Shown one piece after another: positions 34,313 to 46,041 of a stretch of DNA of 64,000 nucleotides (position 1 is the stretch's first letter; each line of letters opens with the position of its first letter). The notes under the pieces were generated by a model. The model made no database searches, was not told the origin of the DNA, and was given only the letters and a program-made list of their open reading frames with translations. Source of the DNA: Bedellia somnulentella (taxonomy: Eukaryota > Arthropoda > Insecta > Lepidoptera > Bedelliidae); the NCBI GenBank assembly GCA_963576735.1, contig OY755173.1, positions 5,364,873 to 5,428,872 on the forward strand. The letters run 5' to 3'. The translations under genes were made by a program, and so were the position numbers.

Positions 34313-35197
34313 GCTGGACCCTAAAGACTGGGGTTGGAAGTTGGTCGACAATACATTAGAGCCAGTTCTAACTTTACTTCCACCAGCACCTGAGAAACTT
34401 CTCAACTCAATATTTTGCAACTGTAAAAAAGGTTGTAATGCTAAATGTGGATGCAGAAAAGTTGGACTGTTTTATTCTCTGGCATGCACAAACTGCCAAG
34501 TCTGATCGTGCTCTAATGTTGAGTCAGCTAATCTAGAAGACTCATATGATACCAATGAGGAATCGCTAGTGGGACAGTTGATCTGTGAAATAGAAGAAAA
34601 AGAAGAAGAAGAACAAGAAGAAGAACAAGAAGAAGACGAAGGACAAGAAACAGTAATCCTGGAAAATTACGAATCAGACGAGGAATATTAATCATTTCAT
34701 TTTCAATTACACCGCCATTATTTTAACCAACCGATATGTACAATAATATTTTACAATAGTTTTAAAATAAATAAAATCACTGCAGACCCGTGGAATAGGC
34801 CTACAGGAGATACCACGTTAAAATAAAACGCGCTAAGTACACTATCTCATAGGTGGCGTGGAAACGTGTGCAAAGTATGAAGATTACCAATGATCGAACT
34901 TTTCAACGCATTATATCTTCAAAATGGTGGCTTTTAGGAAAAAAAATATTGATATCTTTATGTAGAGAATTTTCTGATCTACAATTTTGTAGTGGGAAGA
35001 TTTTGCGAAAAAACTCACCGTATCGCTTAAAATCGCAAAAAACTATTTTTTTTGACCTTTGACCTCGTGTAAAATTTTTAGCACACCTCGGAACGATGGG
35101 GACTTTTGAGGTTTCATTTATAATCATGTTTTGAACAATTGTGCCAATTTTCAGCTTCTTATGAATTTATGTAAGCTTGAATGTATAAATTGACCGG

Positions 35198-35890
35198 ATT
35201 ACTAGTTGTTTTTTGTTTTTTCACAATTAAGCTACAGTTATTTTTTTCTGATTTTAATCTGGCACAGCAATATTTTGTTTTAATATTAATATGTGGAATA
35301 GTCCTGGCTGAACATTGTAGTTTAAGAAGAACGGTGAACTAAATAGAGAATAGAATGTTAAGGCATATGTAATGGAAAGTCTGAAAATGAATCAATATAG
35401 GTACCTCATAATTTGTTTTCATACAGATGGGTGAAAGATTATAATATAAACCGATATATAATTCTGTCCAACTTTTTAAAGATACTTGTTCTAATAATAC
35501 AGAATTTCGTTCATTAAGTATGAACAAAGACGAACTCTTTAATGGCGTCACGGTATGAAACATCAAAAAGAAAAAGACTTTTCGTAGTAATCGTATTAAA
35601 AGTGTACAAAAGTTAAATTAAAAGGCAACAAACTGTGCCGCTTGAGATAGTAAATTGTGTCCAAGAGACAAAGTTGGCAGCAATTTTGCCACGGGTGAAG
35701 TATTTTCCGTACTTTCTATACTCCTGCTTAGTATTAGCCGTGTAGTAGTTACGTAAGTGAGTTTACCGTGCTGTGTCCGCATAAAATATATCCTTTCTTT
35801 CTCTTTTCGTGGATGTCGGAAAACGTAACGGACGTAAAGATACTTGGGATTTTTTAGTTATCGGTGGACGGTGTGCGGAAAGATCACCAA
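35198..35890 (-). other. Intron, nothing recognised
   Basis: AT-rich DNA; no element or frame identified. Confidence 0.45.
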
Positions 35891-36142
35891 TACATACAAA
35901 CGTACATATACTCACGGCTTTAAATCCCTAGAAGGGGTAGCCAGAGCTAAGGAATTCGAAATTCCTCAGCCACGTTTGGAAAGTCGAGTGGGGAAAAAAT
36001 GGTAAAATAAAGGTTCTTGGTGATGGGTGTCCAACCGCATCGCCCAAAAATCCCTTAAAAGCCCCAATACCGTTAGTCGCCTCTTACGTACACCCACCGG
36101 AAGAAATGGGGTAGTGCTATTCTAAGCCGACACTACACAGCA
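35891..36142 (-). repeat. SIR-245 copy
   Basis: Full-length and close to consensus; ends ggcttagaatagcactaccc in reverse complement at 36100-36142. Confidence 0.9.
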
Positions 36143-36404
36143 AATCACCAATAATAGGAAAATATTGCTTTCTTGGAACAGTATGTTTTGATACTCATGT
36201 GGTAAAATTTAAATAAACAGGTTAGACCTCGTGGCTCGCTATTCCCCTTATAACATTAGGTGTAGATAAATCAATTTATTATATTCTTCCGTATCTGTTT
36301 CATTACAGAAACTTTATCTGAACTTAACAGCTAACAATTTTTAACAAATACGTTTTACTTTCTAAGTTATTCTTTATATTCAAAATATAAAATGTTTTAA
36401 AATG

Positions 36405-36653
36405 TGCCGTGTAGTGTCGGCTTAGAATAACACTACCCCATTTCTACCCATGGGTGATCGTAAGAGGCGACTAAGGGTATAGGGGCTTTTTAAGTGATTT
36501 TTGGGCGATGTGGTTGGAGACCCGTCACCAAAACCATTTATTATTATCTTCTCCCATATCAACTTCCAAAAGTGGCGGAGGAATTTCTCATTCCAAAGCT
36601 CTGGCTACCCCGTTAAGGGATTTATAGCCGTGAGTATATGTATGTATGTATGT
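36405..36653 (+). repeat. SIR-245 copy
   Basis: Full-length, only about 260 bp from an oppositely oriented copy, so the two form a large potential inverted repeat (35891-36653). Confidence 0.9.
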
Positions 36654-37271
36654 CTAATGTTTTAGTATAATGATATTGATGTATTTTTCATTTGACTTAA
36701 TTTATTACCTAATAACATAAAAGAGGAGGATCCCGAAGTCGGGACCGAATAAATTAAACGATTTCGTACTCTATGTATCTCAAAACATTTTACGATAGCT
36801 TAGTTGCGGGACTTGGTTATTTTACGAGTTATAATTATAAATTTGATGGCAAATATTATGTAGGAGGTAACCTATAGTATTGACAATTTCAATTCATTTG
36901 GAAAATTCTGTAAGTACAAGTATAATATAATAAATATATGAACAGAATTATAATTTTTACACTATTAAACAAAACGGTCTAAATCTTACATTTAATACAA
37001 AAGAAATCTTTTCATAACTTTTTTCAAAATGCAATAGAAACAGCACTTAAAGAAACTTCTCGCAGAAAAGTACATGAAAATGGTTTCGCCCGGTTGTTAT
37101 AACCAGCAGGGGTGCCTCTGTTCACCCCAGGCGAGGTAGCCACTTGCTGCGCCCATTACTGCCCGCCCTACTTTACTACAACGTTAAACCCGCAATATGC
37201 ACCCAAGTAAAGCCGAATCATATTAGTTTTTTATACATTTCTCGCTACAAAATGACCACGTTTACTACTCT
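36654..37271 (-). other. Intron, nothing recognised
   Basis: AT-rich with a short GC-richer stretch at 37085-37185 (tttcgcccggttgttataac, caccccaggcgaggtagcca). No assignment. Confidence 0.4.
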
Positions 37272-38930
37272 ACGGCTCTAATGTGCTGGCCGACCCACGC
37301 AAAGATTTCATTTATAGGCACTTTTAGTACTCACTTTACAAAAAGGTTTTCAGAAACATCAGGATTATTCGCTTTAATAATAGTATGTATGGAACGTATT
37401 TTAGGAATATAATACGGTTGGTATAGGGAAAACCATTATTTAGAATTCGGTTAACATAGTCATGTATTGTAGAAACTCTATTTATTACTTCAACAAGTAA
37501 TGAAAAAGTAACGTTCAGTAATTCTTCTTTACGTTTCGAACCAGACAAATAAAACATCAAAATGAAACAATTTATGTGTAAAAGAAGTCTAATGTACAAA
37601 AGTACAATTAACAAGGTCGGGAAAAAGTAAAATGTTAGTAAGTGTACAGACAATTGACGCGGTGTTGTTTTACGTTTGAGTGGATTTTATTATCCAAACA
37701 TTTGGCGCAAGGATGGACTTTGGAGGAAATAACAGACCTTCTATTAAATGTTATTCGTAAAACGTTGAACGAATGAAAACCACATGTTGAGAAACAGAGG
37801 GAGTTATTTTAATTTCCCGAGGTGTTAAAAGTTCTATACACATACCAGTAAAACAAAAAGCTTTTATGGTTTCAAAATACTTGAACTAATCTCCACGTCT
37901 AATGAGCTGGCCAACCCACGTAATGATGTCATTTATAGGGACTTTTAGTACTTACTTTACAAAAGGTTCTTAAAAAACATCAGGATTTCTACCTTTATTA
38001 ATAGTTTGTGGCGTATTTTAGGTATATAATTCGGATTGTATAGGGTAAGCATTGTTGGGGATTGGATAATTTTGACATATTTTGTATATTATTATTGATA
38101 TATTTATATATTCTATTTATTATTTATATATATTATTTATAACACTATTTATTAGGCGACATGATAGTCCAGTGGGTAGAACACCCGCCCGAAAACAGAA
38201 GGGTGTGAGTTCCAATCCTGGGACGGGCCTACACCAATTTGTCTTTTCTAAAGTCATATGTGTGGTTAATTTATCATGGTTGTTAACGGTGAGGGAAAAC
38301 ATCGTGAGGAAACCCACATGGCTGAGTTGTACTTAGTCATGTGACAGTGTATTCGTACAAAACGGCGATAGGCCTGCACCCTATCACGTGAGTACACTGT
38401 CTAAGCAAAACTTGGGTACCTTCTCTGGAAACTAGATGGCGCTTGCCATGTGAGTTCAGAAGTACTGGTACCTCTGCCAACCCCTTCGGGGATAAACGGC
38501 GTGAACGTTTATGTTATGTTTTTTTTCACTATTTATTACTTCAACAAGCAATTAAAAAGTAACGTTCAGTTATTATTCTTTACGTTTCGAACCAGACAAA
38601 TAGAACATCAAAGTGAAACAATTTGAGTGTATAAAAGAAGTCTAATGTACAAAAATACAATGAACAAGGTCGAGAAAAGTAAAATGTTTGTAAGTGTACA
38701 TACAATTGACGCGGTGTTGTTTTACTTTTGAGTGGATTTTATTATCCAAACATTCGGCGCAAGGATGGACTAAAACAGCTTCTATTAAGCGTTTGTAAGT
38801 AAAAAGTTGAACGAGTGGTAAAACCACATGTTGGAAAACAGAGGGAGATTTTTAATTTCCTGAGGTGTTAAACGTTCTACATACAAGTACATGATAAAGC
38901 TTTTATGGTTTAAAAATACTTAGACTCACG
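37272..38930. repeat. Tandem duplication, period about 625 bp, interrupted by a SINE
   Basis: Copy 1 (about 37272-37896) and copy 2 (37897-38930) share ctaatg.gctggcc.acccac, gttcgaaccagacaaat, gcgcaaggatggact and aaagcttttatggttt over their full length. Copy 2 is longer because it contains a SINE at 38155-38526. No frame is conserved. Confidence 0.9.
38155..38526 (+). mobile_element. tRNA-derived SINE with 12-bp target duplication
   Basis: 372 bp between direct repeats CACTATTTATTA (38143-38154 and 38527-38538). Head carries a pol III A box (tagtccagtgg) and B-like box (gttccaatcc); the 3' end is a T-rich tail after cgtgaacgtttatgttatg. The empty site is preserved as the matching stretch of the first tandem copy near 37478-37490. 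Confidence 0.9.
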
Positions 38931-39060
38931 CTATTAACTCTCGTTGCAGTAGGTAGAGATTAAACGCTACAGTAAACGAACTGGACTAACCTTTCTCGCT
39001 TTTCTAACACTTTATAATCAAATCATTACACCTCTTTTACCTTGTTCAGTATTTAAAAGC
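38930..39060 (-). repeat. RTE-like LINE 3' end
   Basis: Reads gactcacgctattaactctc then gtaggtagagatta and gaactggactaacctttctc: reverse complement of the RTE-like 3' terminus, strongly diverged. Confidence 0.6.
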
Positions 39061-39250
39061 AAGCATATTTAGTCGCATAACTTCTTCCTAAGTATTACAA
39101 AGTAAGTCATAAAAAATATACCATAGGCATTTCTTCAAAATAATACTATTGAATTGATTTTTTATGGAGTAATAAGTTTTAAGTATAACGATTTGTTGTA
39201 CGAAATGCTATTTAGTTGCCGTTATAGTGTAAAGATAATATAAAAATTTA

Positions 39251-39488
39251 CATACCAGCATAAATACTCACGCTCATAAATAAAGCCATAACTTTATAAT
39301 TATAATTCTTCAGCCGCTTTTGGAAGTTGAGCGAGGAAAATATAGAAATAAAATAAGGGTTCTTGGTGACGGGTCTCCAACCGCATCGCCCAAAAATCAC
39401 TTAAAAGGCCCCAACACACTTAGTTGCCTCTAACGATCACCCACGGGAAGAGATCGGGTAGTGCTATTCTAAGCTAACACTACACAGC
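39251..39488 (-). repeat. SIR-245 copy
   Basis: Near full-length but diverged (tactcacgctcataaataaa ... aagctaacactacacagc). Confidence 0.8.
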
Positions 39489-39998
39489 AATACACTTTAG
39501 TATTTGCTTCAGGTGGCGCAGGGAGACCCTTGGGCCGCGAAAATTATTTATTTTATATAATACCGAAATATAATACCTAGAGTATAGCTAAGCCAATATA
39601 TATAATAAAAAAATACTTAAATATAATATCTAGAGTATAGCTAGGCCACATATAAATAAGTTAAAAATTGTAATGAACCGAAATTATATATATGAAATGG
39701 TAGCATTATATATATATATATAATAATGCAAAAAAAACGTAAGGCGCTCCGTGCCATAATTTATGTCTAACGAGCAGCACCGAATGGCACCAAATGTTTT
39801 TTAGTTTTTCACTTTTTAGTTCTGAACCATCTGAAATAATTTAATCCTGCCAACCCTTATTAGGATAATGAGATGAACCAATAAAATTATGATTCTTGAT
39901 AAGTGTACAAAGTTTGAATTGAATCTGTTCCTTTAAAGTGGGTCGAAATCTAAGTCTAGTCTAATATAAGCGTGTTAAAAATAGTTGCTAGTACTTAC
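39489..39998 (-). other. Intron, AT-rich with short direct repeats
   Basis: Contains a doubled motif ctagagtatagctaagcca / ctagagtatagctaggcca (about 39586 and 39635) and a TA microsatellite near 39707-39722. Confidence 0.5.
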
Positions 39999-40089
39999 TG
40001 ACACATTTTTCTCCTCGAAAGCCGCAAGGAGGTTCCGATAAAGGTACGCGACCTCCTGGCCATTTTATCTCGCGAAGGTATCTCACCTC
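39999..40089 (-). CDS. Gyc76C: Receptor guanylyl cyclase, membrane-proximal extracellular exon
   Basis: 91 bp, acceptor cattaatag, donor GTAAGT, phase 0 in and 1 out. Encodes EVRYLREIKWPGGRVPLSEP then PCGFRGEKCV. The IKWPGG...P.CGF.G..C pattern is the cysteine-containing juxtamembrane segment that ends the ligand-binding region of receptor cyclases. The last base combines with the transmembrane exon to give Ser. Confidence 0.93.
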
Positions 40090-41105
40090 CTATTAATGAA
40101 AAACGATGAATTTTATTTTTTAACAGCATAGCAATATGTATTTAGTGTGTAGTCTGAAAATAAACACAAAAATAAACTGGATGTTAGCATACAACCAAAA
40201 CTATCCGAATAACGTTCGACAATCACATCCCAATCAATATATACGTATGACCTGTTTATTCTTTCAGGGAAGACTGACTATTTTAATCTTATAACCATAT
40301 TCGGCAGGAATTGGAAAAAAATGGTGATAAGCATAGTCCGAAAATAATACAACAGTCCCGTTGGCCTCTGTTATCCCAGTCAATCTTTAATTAAACTTTT
40401 GATTACTTATACTTATTCCTTTTCGGCAGCAGTAAAAATTGCAGCCAAGATTACGATGAAATTTGAATCATTGTTAAATGCACTACAAAAATTTGAAGTA
40501 AACAAGTGACTCCTTCAAATTGCTGCAAAAAGTGTGACTAACTTAATTTTATGGCAGTTTATGAGCGACGAAGACTATATTTAATTTTCATGAGACACTA
40601 AGCTTTCGTCATTTCTCGGTACAAAATACTTTTATTATGACGAGAGAATAAGTTGCATTTCTCAAGATTTACAATTAAGATTACTAACAGCTGCGAGTCG
40701 TAAACTTGTTTGAAATCTGCGCATTTCCTTGAGCCGAATTGAGATAAGCGTCCTCCATTCGGAATTTCATTCTTAAAGTACGTTTCATCGGAAATGTATT
40801 TTCCAATAACTAGCAGATCGAATTTATACGGTTGAGTAGTTTAATATTTGCAGCATTGCTGTTATTCAAATATCATTCGACAGTGCTTTTCATTTTCACA
40901 ATTTAATCGCTTCGTAGCATGAGTATTATTCTCATACTCGTATTTATGCAAAATATAATGTTTTTGGTAGTATCGAACAATAGCTTTTTAGAACTTAAAT
41001 TAACTAAGAAAATATCAGGATAGTTTGTTTTCATCAAACGAAACCATTATTAAAATAAACAGATACATACGCTGACATTTGAACTTATTAATATTTAATG
41101 CAATT
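40090..41105 (-). other. Intron, nothing recognised
   Basis: AT-rich, 1 kb, no repeat family or frame identified. Confidence 0.45.
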
Positions 41106-41470
41106 TATAATAGAATAGAATAACTCTTTATTGCACATCAAACACAAATTTACAAAAATAATAATATGATCAAAAAGTTTACAGTGAGGTACAATTGGCG
41201 GTCTTATCGCTAAAAGCGATCTCTTCCAGACAAGATTTGGAAGGTGAGATCGATAAATTAATTATTTGGGTAGATGCACAAAACAAGGCCAAAAAACATA
41301 ATAATCTATTAAGCTTACTTAAATAAATAACAATATAAATTTTTATCATACAAAATAATATAGATATTTAACTAATATGAACACATACATAAATAACTAC
41401 ATACTTTTATATATACAAGCAATACAAATACCTAAATAAAATACACATATACGTTTTAGAAATATAATTA
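41106..41470. repeat. Dispersed repeat, probable LINE 3' tail in reverse
   Basis: Opens ataactctttattgcacatc and continues ggcggtcttatcgctaaaag then gatctcttccagacaa. I recognise this combination as common in Lepidoptera at ends of LINEs, but cannot name the clade. Confidence 0.45.
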
Positions 41471-41542
41471 CAATAATTTATGTAACGAATTTAAATTTAA
41501 AATTACACTACATTTGGGAGCAAAAATATGTGGATTACATAC

Positions 41543-41660
41543 CGGCGCCATTTTATGCAGAACAGCGAGGGGGTAAAGACCTGGAGGTTTTGACGGGTCC
41601 AATGATAGAAGAGTGTAGTTCCCCTCAGCATCACCGCACTCGTCCATGTGTACCCAATAT
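41543..41660 (-). CDS. Gyc76C: Receptor guanylyl cyclase, extracellular exon (DECGDAEGNY)
   Basis: 118 bp, acceptor tcctctttcag, donor GTATGT. Encodes YWVHMDECGDAEGNYTLLSL then DPSKPPGLYPLAVLHKMAP. DE.GDAEGNYTL is the conserved core near the end of the ANF-receptor-type ligand-binding fold. One base in (completing Gly with the upstream exon), phase 0 out. The ECGD cysteine is unusual against the more common ENGD or ERGD. Confidence 0.94.
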
Positions 41661-42983
41661 CTGAAAGAGGAGAACAATATTAATTGTCTACAATGTAGAG
41701 GGTATCTGTATGGATTGATAAATAACAAATTTAAAATGTAGTCCAAGCAAAAACCCAGCTTGGTGGACTATGGCCAAATCGCCCTATAAAATAATCGAAT
41801 CAGTATTATTTAAATAGATCTAAAAAACTACCTCTTCTAGAGCTAATTTAATAGCAAGGTATGAAATATGGTATAAATAAACTATAATAATAAAACATGA
41901 TGTAGAGACCTGATATTATTAAATAGAGAAATAAAAAACTAAAGCTTATGCATAAACAATGTCAATAGGATCGTTACTAGTTAAATCTTTGTTTTCGTTT
42001 CAATTTAGCTAATGTTCGATTCAAATTTTCTAAAGGGTTATTCTGACCATTTCTCATCTTGACTAACCATGATTCATTCCACGATGAAAAGTGCTTAGAC
42101 AGATTTATGTGTGGGTTTCTGTTTACTCTTGCGGGAAGAAAAATGCAGCCAAGTTTAAGTTAGAAATGTAACTTAATATAAACAAACGAAGTAGACTTGA
42201 CTAAATTATAAAGTAGCTAAGGGTCGTGCAATGATAACAATTTAAACATAGAAAATTTACAACTACCAACCTATTCTTTAAAACTATACTTATCATTCTA
42301 ATGTTTATAGCTCGATCATACTGGACATAAACGCTACATTGATGAAAAGGCACAGTACGCCTCGAATATGTTTCATGAATAATTTTTACTCATACATGTG
42401 GGTTTCCTGAACAATTATTTATTCCATCTTTTCTTCTGAGTGTCATGCACTCTGATTGACAGAAAATTTCTCAGCTACTTGATCGGAAAGTTATCACTAA
42501 CGATTTCAAAATTTTTGGCACGCGAGACTTCCTAATGTGGCTGAGGAGCTTCTGATTTCACAGCTATAGCCACCCCAATTTAGAATTTCAGCCGCGAGTA
42601 TAAGAAAATAGCGTAGGTAAAGTTATGATTAATTTGAAGATTGCATAGTTTTTTTTCTGCAAAGATTTGTCTCTAAAGATTGTACATATCTGACAAATAT
42701 TCATGAAATAGGGTTTGAAATTTATTTTAATATAAGCAGCATTTTTGGCACGAGCACAATATATCATATTTTAGACTACATTTTGTAAAGTTCAACAAAG
42801 ACGCGGAGATCTAAGAATAGGACTAGCTTAGTTTTGTGAATAAATGTGTTTTGTATGTTTGTTTAGTTAGACTAGTCTAACGTAGCGAGTTGAAATAATA
42901 GAGCGTTGAGTAGTGTATATTAGTGATGAAGACTTTAGATTAATCATTTTGGCAACCGTACTGTATATGAAAGTTATATATTA
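41661..42983 (-). other. Intron, no gene recognised
   Basis: AT-rich. A SINE-like scrap at 41755-41790 (cagcttggtggactatggcc) and a degenerate SIR-245 end near 42530-42605. Nothing else. Confidence 0.45.
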
Positions 42984-44749
42984 CTAGCTTTTTGCCCGCG
43001 ACTACGTCCGCGTGGACTACATTTTTTGCATCCAGTTTACATCCAAAATACCAAAACACTATCTCAACTTCTTGTTTTTTATAATCTTCGCGGGCGATGT
43101 AAAGGATATTAAGAACATTGAGGCTTTTTAAGTTATTGTTGGGCGATGCAGTTGGAGACCCATCACTAAAATCCTTTATTTGACTACCTTTTCCCCATTC
43201 AACTTCCAAAAGTGCTCCGAAGCTATGGCTACACTATATTACACTACACACTATATGAGTGATTGATTAATGAATTTCATTAATTCTTTTTTGTAGTGGT
43301 TATAACAGTCAATCGCACCAAGTTTCAAGTTTCTAAATACAGAAATATTAAAAATCTCTATACAAACTTTCATTTGCTATTTCAACCCCTTAGTTCCATA
43401 AAATATATGATAAGAATTATGAAACAAACCATTTTGTTCCAAGTTTCTATGTTCGAGTTATTATACATACATACATATACTCACGGCTATAAATCCCTTG
43501 ACGGGGTAGCCAGAGCTTTGGAATGAGAAATTCCTCAGCCACTTTTGGAAGTTGCGTGGGGAGTCCCCACGAGTTATTATGTTCGTATTACATAGTAACT
43601 ATTGATTTTCGGATCTTTAATCGCGTGTTATAACATGGGTTTAGTTTTATAATAGTTGTTTCAATTGTAATGTTCAACCGCGAAAGTCTAAGAAAATACC
43701 AAGTACTGATAGTAGTTTGGCACTGCTGGGGCGGAGGCCCGGTGGGTGCTGCCCCTACACTGACCGTTGGTGATGGTGGTTGAGTTTGTAGCAAAGATTG
43801 CTCAGGAATATGGGGATGGTCCGAGATGAATGATTTATACATGTTGCGATAGTTCTTGCTATTAATCTAAGCTAACGCAACAACCTTTTTTATACAAAAA
43901 GCTTGTGTCCCTTGAGTTTTAATCCCGGGTCTCTCGAATGTTTATAGAGGTTAGATTTACCGCTACGCCACAGACACGCTAACTTTGATGGCAAATTTTG
44001 AATACTCTTTATTTTCTAATAGTTTTGCTATTGAGAAACAATTAAATTTACTCCCGCTCCCGCTGTATATTCCCGCATTTTTATATCCTACCTATGTTGA
44101 GCGCCAAAATCCACAATTCAATATAAAATAGTAAGTACTAAAAAAAAACGAAAAATAGTGAATAAAGATAAAACAGCAAGTAAGTATATGGGTCGAAAAG
44201 TGCACCGAATAATTGTATGAGCTACAGGTTAAAGCGCAAGATGTCATTCCACTTCTAATGTATTGTATCTTAAAAGAAATCGATACCACGGTTTGAAAAA
44301 CACCCAGTGCCATCTATTGCATACCTCAAGAACTACGTTAATAATTAGTAATTCGTTTATTTATAGTTATTTCAGGATAAGTAGATGTAAAAAAACAGTT
44401 TAGACGATAAAACTAATTGTACGTCATCCCTCGGGAATCTCATTTCCAAGGATACATTTTCGTATCATTTAGCTTCTAAATTTACATGTTTATATTCGTC
44501 CAATATATTACCTTGATTTAAACGACACACAGTGCCATCTCCAATCCATCCAGCAATATTTAAACAATATTTTAGTTTTCCCTCGGGAATATCATTTTTC
44601 AGGGATAAAAAGTACCCTATTATTTAATTTGGACTTTTAACTATACGTCTGCAAAATTTCAAAGCAATCGGTTCAGTAGTTACGGCGTGAAAGTGGCACA
44701 AATAAACAAACAAACAAACTCACTTTCCGATTTATAATATTAGTATGGA
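42984..44749 (-). mobile_element. Helitron-like non-autonomous element
   Basis: On the minus strand it starts TCCATACTAATATTATAAAT (44749) and ends in a hairpin (cgcggac...gtcgcg) plus CTAG (42984-42987), sitting between a host A and T as Helitrons do. It is interrupted by partial SIR-245 copies: a 5'-truncated plus-strand one at 43108-43250 and a minus-strand end at 43465-43563. A GC-richer frame at 43588-43842 (minus) shows no domain. Confidence 0.7.
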
Positions 44750-44821
44750 TAATTGTAAGATTTACGAGTAATTGCAATTTAATGTGGCCCAGGTTGGGCT
44801 TGATAATAATACTAGGTTTAA

Positions 44822-45036
44822 ATACATACATAAAATCACAGACATAAATCCCAAAAAGGGGTAGCCAGAACTCCTTAGCCACATTTGGAAGTTGACAGGG
44901 GACAAGATGGTAAAAATGCAGTAGCAGGTCTCCAACCAAATCGCGTAAAAACCACTTTAAAAGCCCTATATGACACCTATTATGACACCCGTGGGTAGAA
45001 AGGGGTAGTGAAATTCCAAGCCGGCACTACACGGCT
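44822..45036 (-). repeat. SIR-245 copy, diverged
   Basis: Recognisable at both ends (caaaaaggggtagccagaac; ccaagccggcactacacggc), with a partially lost middle. Confidence 0.75.
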
Positions 45037-45426
45037 ACTAAAAACTAGTTTTTTTTTAATAAGTTTAAAAAGTAAACCCCTTAGAGTAGACAGCTTTTAA
45101 CGGTATAAAGTAGATAAAACTGTGTGTGGGATTCAGTCCGAGTATACATAACTCGAAATAGAAAAAATAATAGGATCGGTTCTATGATGGTTTGAGTACT
45201 TAAAGAGGATAAATGAAAGAAAAGTATTGAAAGAGATACTGAAAATAGAATTGAGGCATTGACCGACTTACTCGACGACGAAACTTAAATCAAATAATAA
45301 ACAGGCTAAACGGCAAGCGTTTCAAGCATTAAATTAAATAATAAAAAAATAATTAAGAATAAAAGGACGGACAAGTGTAGATGTGTATGTATGTTTAAAC
45401 TTAATCTAAAGTTGTGTACCTCCTTG
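45037..45426 (-). other. Intron with RTE-like scrap
   Basis: 45170-45300 (gatggtttgagtacttaaag, gaaagagatactgaaaatag) resembles the RTE C-terminal coding strand; otherwise AT-rich. Confidence 0.4.
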
Positions 45427-45499
45427 TAAATAAAGAATAAATAAAGGAAAGAAAAATTTCAACACAGGCTTTTTCTTTCCTTTATTTATTCTTTATTTA
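45427..45499. repeat. Perfect 30-bp inverted repeat, 13-nt loop
   Basis: 45427-45456 and 45470-45499 are exact reverse complements (arm contains aataaagaataaataaagg). The arms are purine/pyrimidine-biased. No element borders recognised around it. Confidence 0.9.
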
Positions 45500-45620
45500 T
45501 TAGTAATAATCCCCACATGAGGTTTTCATGAACAAAAAGATTTAAATTATGTGTACCTCCTTGTCTTGCTAACAGCGAGACATCTCAAAACCAATATTTA
45601 ATCTTGACACCTTGAATATA

Positions 45621-45818
45621 GCTCTGGCAAGGGAATAAGAAATTCCTCAGCCACTTGTGGAAGTTGCGTGGGGAAAAGATAATGAAATAGAGGTTGTTGG
45701 TTATGGGTCTCCAACCGCATCGCCCAAAAATCCCTTAAAAGCCCCAATACTGTTAGTCACCTCTTACGTACACCCACCGGAAGAAATGGGGTAGTGTATT
45801 CTAAGCCGACACAAAGCT
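45621..45818 (-). repeat. SIR-245 copy, lacking its end
   Basis: Begins inside the repeat at the gctctggc motif and runs to the head; ends 78 bp before the donor of the next exon. Confidence 0.8.
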
Positions 45819-45895
45819 ACATAAAATCGATCACAAAATCCAAAAAACAGTTACTTGCAAACACATACAAAAAAAAAGTTTTTTATTCATCTTAC

Positions 45896-46041
45896 CCCAT
45901 AACACTTCTGTAAGTAGTATTCCTGATATAGGAGGCTATAGCTCTTCCATCTCTAGGATCCTCACCAGCGCTCAGAGCTGAAGCCAGAGCTCGAGCGTAC
46001 ACCCACACTGCGTCGTGGAGCCATGCTGCTTCTACCGGGAT
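45896..46041 (-). CDS. Gyc76C: Receptor guanylyl cyclase, extracellular exon (HDAVWVYARAL)
   Basis: 146 bp, acceptor ctacaatcag, donor GTAAGA, phase 0 in and 2 out. Encodes IPVEAAWLHDAVWVYARALA, SALSAGEDPRDGRAIASYIR and NTTYRSVMG. Y/HDAV.LYA.AL...GEDP..G..I...I...TY.SV.G is characteristic of the second lobe of the ANF-receptor-type ligand-binding domain. It joins upstream to GGEKV and downstream to YWVHMDE without frame loss. NTT is a possible N-glycosylation site. Confidence 0.95.

Larger units (their letters stand above)
33012..34691 (+). pseudogene. Cysteine-rich (CXC-like) protein C terminus, interrupted
   Basis: Plus-strand frame WLGNQLDPKDWGWKLVD...PPAPEKLLNSIFCNCKKG then CNAKCGCRKVGLFYSLACTN, split between DP and KD by the LINE insertion and carrying a TGA after NCQV. 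It ends in a strongly acidic tail (EEKEEEEQEEEQEEDEGQE) and EYESDEEY-like residues. The CNCKKGC.AKCGCRK cluster resembles a metal-binding CXC domain. I know similar DP.DWGW...CXC tails as uncharacterised insect proteins, presumably encoded by this type of element. Confidence 0.7.
32555..35197. mobile_element. DNA element with about 335-bp terminal inverted repeats
   Basis: Ends CCGGTCAATTTA at 32555 and the inverse at 35197. The two arms (about 32555-32890 and 34860-35197) are inverted copies along nearly their whole length, including ttttgcgattttaagcgata and gaagattaccaatgatcgaa. Inside are an ORF remnant with a cysteine-rich domain and a nested I-type LINE. No convincing target duplication was found. 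Superfamily unknown. Confidence 0.85.

Noticed and set aside
38155..38230. Possible tRNA gene (A and B boxes)
   Set aside because: Part of a 372-bp SINE with a target duplication and T-rich tail; repeated elsewhere without cloverleaf conservation.
43588..43842. Minus-strand 84-codon frame with proline-rich middle
   Set aside because: No recognisable domain; inside the Helitron-like element and bordered by repeat DNA.
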